Virus record (IMG/VR): IMGVR_UViG_3300029319_007452
Location: 1 to 43,529 of that record
DNA from: a virus
Strand: one strand, 5' to 3'
Length of the DNA: 43,529 nt
The translations under genes were made by a program, and so were the position numbers. Shown here piece after piece: positions 39,384 to 43,529 of the stretch; the first letter of the stretch is position 1; the number at the start of each line of letters is the position of its first letter. The notes under the pieces are model-generated. The model saw only the letters and a list, made by a program, of their open reading frames with translations, searched no databases and was not told the origin of the DNA.

Positions 39384-40281
39384 TTTTTAGTTCCTCTAAA
39401 TATTCATTAAATTCTTCTTCAAAATTTTTTGATGACATTTTATTTTCCGAAAAACCACCTTTGAGATGAGTTAAAAATGGTTTATCTTTGTAGTAATATG
39501 TATGTAAAGTATCTGGTGTTTTCCAATTTGGATTATCATAATAAGGACCTAAATGTAAATACTTTAAATCATTATAAAGACAATAAATTGTTGCTCCATG
39601 ATTCGTATCACCATAATACCAATCTACATTATAATTATCAAAGAAATTTCTCTTACACAAGAAAAAATACGCATCTGCAAAACCAAGTTTTTTAGTATTT
39701 ACATATCCACCATTTGCGGGTCTCAACGATACCGTTTGTTGTGAATACTCTTTTATATATTTGTCTAAAAAATTTCTACTTAACAAATAAGTTGAAATCC
39801 ATATTTTCTTATTATCAACTGAAATATATTCAAGTTCTTCTTCTTCCATTTGTTTAATCATTTTATCAATACAATCTTGATGATAAAAGGTATCATTATG
39901 TTGTAAGACAACATAGTCTCCCTTAGATTTTTGTATTCCTAAATGAAATGCCATTGATGCCCACATTGTATCATTACCGAAATTATCTAAACTAAGTTGA
40001 ATATCCCTGTGGTTCATAAACTCAGGTATCTTTTTAAGTTCCTCAAGTGGAATTGCTTGCCATCCCTTAACTACCTTTACATTAGGTAATTCAATATCAG
40101 GCCATGTGTGACTATTATCGACTAATATAATTTCTTTATCACATTTAAGTGTATTAATATTCTTAATTGTTTTGATTGTCGAGTATACAACACTCGAAGA
40201 ATCAGAAAATTCGAATCCATCATTTAAATTTAAAAATTTATCCTTTTCTACAGTCATAAAAGGAACAATAAAACTAATCAT
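39373..40281 (-). CDS. GT2-like glycosyltransferase
   Basis: The 302-residue protein starts ISFIVPFMTV and has an EIILVDNSHTWPD segment (about 50-62), the acidic end of the first Rossmann half. YVVLQHNDTFYHQDCIDKM (about 133-151) follows; its HND lies where other GT-A enzymes have DxD. Many aromatic residues around 195-265 (GFADAYFFLCKRNFF, YYDNPNW) suggest a sugar-binding groove. It overlaps gp44 by 11 bases, so it belongs to the transcript that runs into the replication genes. Donor and acceptor are unknown. Confidence 0.64.
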   Translation of the reverse strand: MISFIVPFMTVEKDKFLNLNDGFEFSDSSSVVYSTIKTIKNINTLKCDKEIILVDNSHTWPDIELPNVKVVKGWQAIPLEELKKIPEFMNHRDIQLSLDNFGNDTMWASMAFHLGIQKSKGDYVVLQHNDTFYHQDCIDKMIKQMEEEELEYISVDNKKIWISTYLLSRNFLDKYIKEYSQQTVSLRPANGGYVNTKKLGFADAYFFLCKRNFFDNYNVDWYYGDTNHGATIYCLYNDLKYLHLGPYYDNPNWKTPDTLHTYYYKDKPFLTHLKGGFSENKMSSKNFEEEFNEYLEELKNAN

Positions 40282-41279
40282 AATTTGACCTCTTCTTTTA
40301 ATAAACCATTATCATGGTATATCTTTGCTTTATTTATTATATTTCCATAATCAAAATCACATTCTAATGCTATTTGACCATTAGAATACCAAAAAAACCA
40401 TTTTCCATCCATTTTATCATTTCTCATCAATCCCTCACATCTTTTTCCCCCACCAAAAAACCACTCCGTATATTTTCCCTCTAAACCAAGGCCTTTCTCC
40501 GTCCAGGACTTTTTTTTGTTTCCATTATTATACCATGTCATATTTCTCCACATATTATAACCAGTATCACTTCTGATTGATTCACTAACTTTTTGTCCTT
40601 TTTTGTTCCAATCAACAACTTTTAGTAAAACTGAACGATCATATGTTTCTTCTTTCACCTTTTTTTTATCTGAATCATTATATGTCCAAGTTCCGTCTTG
40701 ATAATTATTATCATATTTACCTTCTACTATTAATGTACCATCCACCCTATATCTTTTATACTTACCAATTCTAACTCCCATATTAAAATAGTCTATTGAC
40801 TGTATTTGTCCAGATGTATAATACGACTTAACCTCATCATGACTAGCATGATCACGAGTAACACCACTCTGTCTTAAACACCCATTTGCATAATAATATT
40901 CATATTTACCATCTAACTTATCATCTACAAAATTTTCTTTTGAAATTAAATTTCCATTTTCTCGATATTGAATCAACTCACCATTTAATTTACCATCTTT
41001 ATAATTACCTTCCCATTTTTTATTTCCATTTTCATGATAAAAAAGACACTTACCTTGTCTATCTCCGTTTTCATCTAACTCAACATGAGGTGCACCATTA
41101 TTATATAATCTTTTATTTTCTGTTTCTTGATCTAACTCTTCAACTAATTGTTTTTCTAACTCAGGATTTTTATCTCTCCATTTCAAATATTCCTTAAATC
41201 GTTTATCAAATGGTAATACAACCTTTCCGTCAATCTCTATAGCATTTTCATTATCTTTTATTTTTTTATATTTAATCAT
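40278..41279 (-). CDS. YwqK/MORN_2-type repeat protein (second of two)
   Basis: This 333-residue protein contains about ten imperfect 22-24 residue repeats with the core pattern G(K/E)xxxYxxNG, for example YHENGNKKWEGNYKDGKLNG. These match MORN_2 repeats of the YwqK family, which form beta hairpins. YwqK is named as an antitoxin in Bacillus, but no toxin is next to this gene, so that label should not be carried over. Its N-terminal 60 residues are non-repeat and charged. The ATG at 41279 overlaps the sister gene by 8 bases; the frame could begin at a TTG at 41291. A binding or scaffold role is likely. Confidence 0.76.
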   Translation of the reverse strand: MIKYKKIKDNENAIEIDGKVVLPFDKRFKEYLKWRDKNPELEKQLVEELDQETENKRLYNNGAPHVELDENGDRQGKCLFYHENGNKKWEGNYKDGKLNGELIQYRENGNLISKENFVDDKLDGKYEYYYANGCLRQSGVTRDHASHDEVKSYYTSGQIQSIDYFNMGVRIGKYKRYRVDGTLIVEGKYDNNYQDGTWTYNDSDKKKVKEETYDRSVLLKVVDWNKKGQKVSESIRSDTGYNMWRNMTWYNNGNKKKSWTEKGLGLEGKYTEWFFGGGKRCEGLMRNDKMDGKWFFWYSNGQIALECDFDYGNIINKAKIYHDNGLLKEEVKL

Positions 41280-42393
41280 CTTCCTTACCAATTAAATGTT
41301 TAAATCTTATATTCTCTTTTTCGTTACCCCCATTATCCCAAACCTTTCCGTCAATAAGTTCTCCATTTTTACAAACAACTTCACATTCTTTATGTCCATT
41401 AGGATGCCAATATGTCCATTTACCATCCATTTCTCCATTCTTCATTTTACCCCTTGACCTATTCTTTTTCAATCCTCTCATTCTCCATTCTTCATAAAGT
41501 CCTTCCATTACTCCATTTTTATAATTTCTCCTCATATGAATTTGACCAGTATAAAAATATTTTTCTCTCTTTCCATGTATAATGTCCATATCATACATAA
41601 AGGTTTCCTTTACTTTTCCATTGTCATAATAATAAATCCAATCACTATCCTTTTTACCCGATAACCAATACTGAATACTTGATTTTTCACCGTTCTTATA
41701 ATATTCTATACATTTACCATTTAATTTTCCATCTTTATATTTATATTTTTTCCACTCATTACCATTCGGATGCCATTCTTTTTTCTCTTGTATTTCTCCA
41801 TTTTGATATTTTTCTTCTTTTCGAATTTCTCCTTTGTCATTGAAATAAATCCACTTATCTATTTTTTTATCATCTTCATACATACCATCAAGAATAACTA
41901 AATCATGATTATATTGAATATATTTACCATCTAACTTATCATCTACATAATTTAATTCAAAAAGTTTTTTTCCTGACTCCGAATTAAATTGAACCCACTT
42001 ACCTATTTTTTTATTATTTTTATAATATCCTTCCTCTTGTTTAATTCCATTGTCATAATATGCAATAATCTCTCCTTCTAATTTATCATTTTTATAGTTA
42101 TATTGTTTGTATAAATTACCATTAGCATGATATTCTAAATACCCACCATTTTTCTTTCCACCAAAATAATTTTCCTCTTTCCATAAAACTCCATTATCAT
42201 GCCAAGTTTTCCAACATCCTACTTTTAAACCCTTATCATATTCTTGTTCAATACTAACTTGTCCATTTGAATGATAATGTATCCATTTACCTTGTGGTTT
42301 CCCATTAACGATTTCGTATTCTTGCCAAGTATTTCCATTTGGATGATCATATTTATGACGACCATCAGACATATCAACTCTAAACTCTGTCAT
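41272..42393 (-). CDS. YwqK/MORN_2-type repeat protein (first of two)
   Basis: The 373-residue protein is built of about fourteen repeats of 22-24 residues with a YxxNG core, such as WHDNGVLWKEENYFGGKKNG, covering nearly its full length. The shared repeat type and the adjacent position make it a paralogue of the gene downstream. It has no signal peptide and no catalytic motif. Long solenoid-like proteins of this type could bind protein, membrane or glycan. It lies between a GT8-like gene and the sister gene, within a glycan segment. Repeat number could vary between strains by recombination. Confidence 0.78.
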   Translation of the reverse strand: MTEFRVDMSDGRHKYDHPNGNTWQEYEIVNGKPQGKWIHYHSNGQVSIEQEYDKGLKVGCWKTWHDNGVLWKEENYFGGKKNGGYLEYHANGNLYKQYNYKNDKLEGEIIAYYDNGIKQEEGYYKNNKKIGKWVQFNSESGKKLFELNYVDDKLDGKYIQYNHDLVILDGMYEDDKKIDKWIYFNDKGEIRKEEKYQNGEIQEKKEWHPNGNEWKKYKYKDGKLNGKCIEYYKNGEKSSIQYWLSGKKDSDWIYYYDNGKVKETFMYDMDIIHGKREKYFYTGQIHMRRNYKNGVMEGLYEEWRMRGLKKNRSRGKMKNGEMDGKWTYWHPNGHKECEVVCKNGELIDGKVWDNGGNEKENIRFKHLIGKEDD

Positions 42394-43249
42394 TGTACTC
42401 TTTCCATTTTGGATAAAATCTTAAATTATTTTTGTTCCACGGCTGAAAAAAGTGAAAGAAGTGTAAAGCAATTGTATCTGAATAATCCGTATCATCATAA
42501 TACCCATTTTCCAATTCTTCAACCTTCCAATGAATGTTATCCATAACTGGATTTCTATTTATATATTCTTCACCCAAACTTTCCCATTTTTTATAAAAAA
42601 TAGCATTAAAAATTGTTTGATCCCACCACTTAGTTCTAGCCAACTCGTGATAACAATAATTAACTAAATAATCATTATATAATTTTTCAAAATAATTTTG
42701 TTCAATCAAATATTTGTTAAATAATAAAAAACAAGTTTGAAATGCAGAAGCATTCCCATACTTCTTTCTAACCTTTTCCAATTCAAATATTTGATTTTCA
42801 TTAACATCCAACTTATTATTATCAAAATAATCATCAGATGATTTTACATCCCAACCAATATCGTTTCCTGTAAATTGTTCAACGAGAGTTAACCCATCTA
42901 TATTTGCAAATAACTTAGATTTATCTCTTTCTTCTAAATTAAATTTAATTTTATTTAAAAAAAGTACATCTAAATCACAAAAAAATATCCAATCCCACTT
43001 TTTAAAATATTCATCAAACAGATAAAATTTATAAAAATGAACAGGAGGTTTTGAAGGTAGACTTTTACCATAAAAAATCTCCACCCCAAGTTTTGTTAAT
43101 TCAGTTACTTTACTTGTGTCCTTGTCCTCTTCAGGAATAATCAATACAAAATCACCATCCCATTTACCATCTACCTTGGCACTATGAAATAAACTTTTAG
43201 AATACTTTACATAATCATTGTTAGCAAGTGCCACAAAAACTTTTTTCAT
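42380..43249 (-). CDS. GT8-like nucleotide-sugar transferase
   Basis: The 289-residue protein begins KKVFVALANNDYVKYSKSLFHSA and has a WDWIFFCDLDVLFLN segment near 91-105, with the DLD metal-binding DxD as in GT8 and related sugar transferases. A later SAFQTCFLLFNKYLI and the C-terminal ALHFFHFFQPWN resemble the GT8 substrate-binding and HxxG/W regions. The acceptor is unknown. It overlaps the FkbM gene stop by four bases (ATGA) and the MORN gene by 14 bases. Confidence 0.7.
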   Translation of the reverse strand: MKKVFVALANNDYVKYSKSLFHSAKVDGKWDGDFVLIIPEEDKDTSKVTELTKLGVEIFYGKSLPSKPPVHFYKFYLFDEYFKKWDWIFFCDLDVLFLNKIKFNLEERDKSKLFANIDGLTLVEQFTGNDIGWDVKSSDDYFDNNKLDVNENQIFELEKVRKKYGNASAFQTCFLLFNKYLIEQNYFEKLYNDYLVNYCYHELARTKWWDQTIFNAIFYKKWESLGEEYINRNPVMDNIHWKVEELENGYYDDTDYSDTIALHFFHFFQPWNKNNLRFYPKWKEYNDRV

Positions 43250-43529
43250 TTAACAATCTCCATTATCATACTATCATTATCTCTATCAACATTCCTATAT
43301 CCAAACTTACTCAAATACATTTGAATATAAAGATTCTCATTAAAAGTTAAATGTAAAAACTCATAAACTATCTGAACGGGTTTTACTAAGCTAAAATCAG
43401 AATTCATCAAAATATCATATTCACATCCCTCAACATCAATCAAAAGTAATTCTATACTCTCAATATCATATTCTTCTATAATATTATTCAAAGTAGTAGT
43501 TTCTACATCTATTTCTGTTAAAATTAAAT
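43246..43529 (-). CDS. FkbM-family methyltransferase, partial (5' end off the window)
   Basis: The frame is open to the right edge. The translation reads TEIDVETTTLNNIIEEYD, then LLLIDVEGCEYDIL and a VYEFLHLT segment. The IDVEGxE block and the preceding VxTxTLxxLI strand are the hallmark of FkbM methyltransferases, which O-methylate sugars and other small molecules; the SAM-binding first half lies beyond the window. An internal TTG at 43491 could be read as a start but is inside the domain, so the true start is upstream. It completes the run of glycan-modifying genes at this end. Confidence 0.85.
   Translation of the reverse strand, partial: LILTEIDVETTTLNNIIEEYDIESIELLLIDVEGCEYDILMNSDFSLVKPVQIVYEFLHLTFNENLYIQMYLSKFGYRNVDRDNDSMIMEIVK

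Noticed and set aside
40278-42393. A YwqK toxin-antitoxin system.
   Set aside because: Only repeat proteins are present; neither neighbour looks like a toxin, and MORN_2 repeats occur in many settings.

Overview
This window reads as part of the genome of a large marine tailed phage of the T4-like (cyanophage/pelagic myovirus) type. The evidence is a T4-type clamp loader (gp44 at 38463-39383 and a gp62-type subunit at 28105-28548), small phage genes such as a DUF4494 protein, a DUF1599/Nmad1 protein, thioredoxin and a PD-(D/E)XK nuclease, visibly AT-rich DNA, and very dense packing. Every supported gene lies on the minus strand, so transcription runs from high to low coordinates. Genes usually overlap by 1-30 bases (many ATGA or TAATG junctions) or sit a few bases apart. 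I saw no rRNA, tRNA, integrase, transposase or CRISPR array, and no gene-free stretch over 300 bases; the largest gap is about 48 bases. The host cannot be named from the sequence, but the sugar genes point to a Gram-negative bacterium with a complex surface glycan.

Layout by coordinate. 1-18.6 kb is a glycan island. It holds a sialic-acid route (NeuB 4406-5260, NeuA 1109-1741, a GT29 sialyltransferase 8849-9565) and a GDP-6-deoxyhexose route (Gmd 9558-10532, a DegT-fold enzyme with His in place of the PLP lysine 2390-3538, a GDP-fucose-synthase-like enzyme 3507-4403, a GT11 fucosyltransferase 12296-13063). It also has a three-domain SDR/cupin/C-methyltransferase fusion, a methyltransferase/GT9 fusion, other glycosyltransferases and sulfotransferase-like proteins. 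18.6-28.5 kb is mostly phage core and metabolism: two GT4 glycosyltransferases, a ribbon-helix-helix protein, a SLOG protein, nuclease, thioredoxin, Nmad1, a ClpP-like protease, a DNA methyltransferase, an amidinotransferase and gp62. 28.5-36.3 kb is a cargo block between the two clamp-loader genes: a sulfotransferase-like protein, a guanidinoacetate-methyltransferase-like enzyme, a GNAT protein, three 2OG-Fe(II) oxygenases, and a 902-residue ATP-grasp-like/Hint/LamG protein. 36.3-39.4 kb returns to core genes (zinc ribbon, HldE-like kinase, a second ClpP, DUF4494, gp44). 39.4-43.5 kb is a second glycan and repeat-protein segment with two tandem YwqK/MORN-type proteins and an FkbM methyltransferase cut by the window edge.

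The most notable combinations are: (1) an AGAT-type amidinotransferase two genes away from a GAMT/RMT2-type methyltransferase, the two steps of creatine synthesis; (2) NeuB, NeuA and an animal-type GT29 sialyltransferase in one phage cluster; (3) Gmd, a His-for-Lys 3-dehydratase-type DegT protein and a GDP-fucose-synthase homologue, the enzyme set for GDP-L-colitose; (4) the ATP-grasp-like/Hint/LamG protein. All functions are read from sequence motifs by eye; no database search was run.
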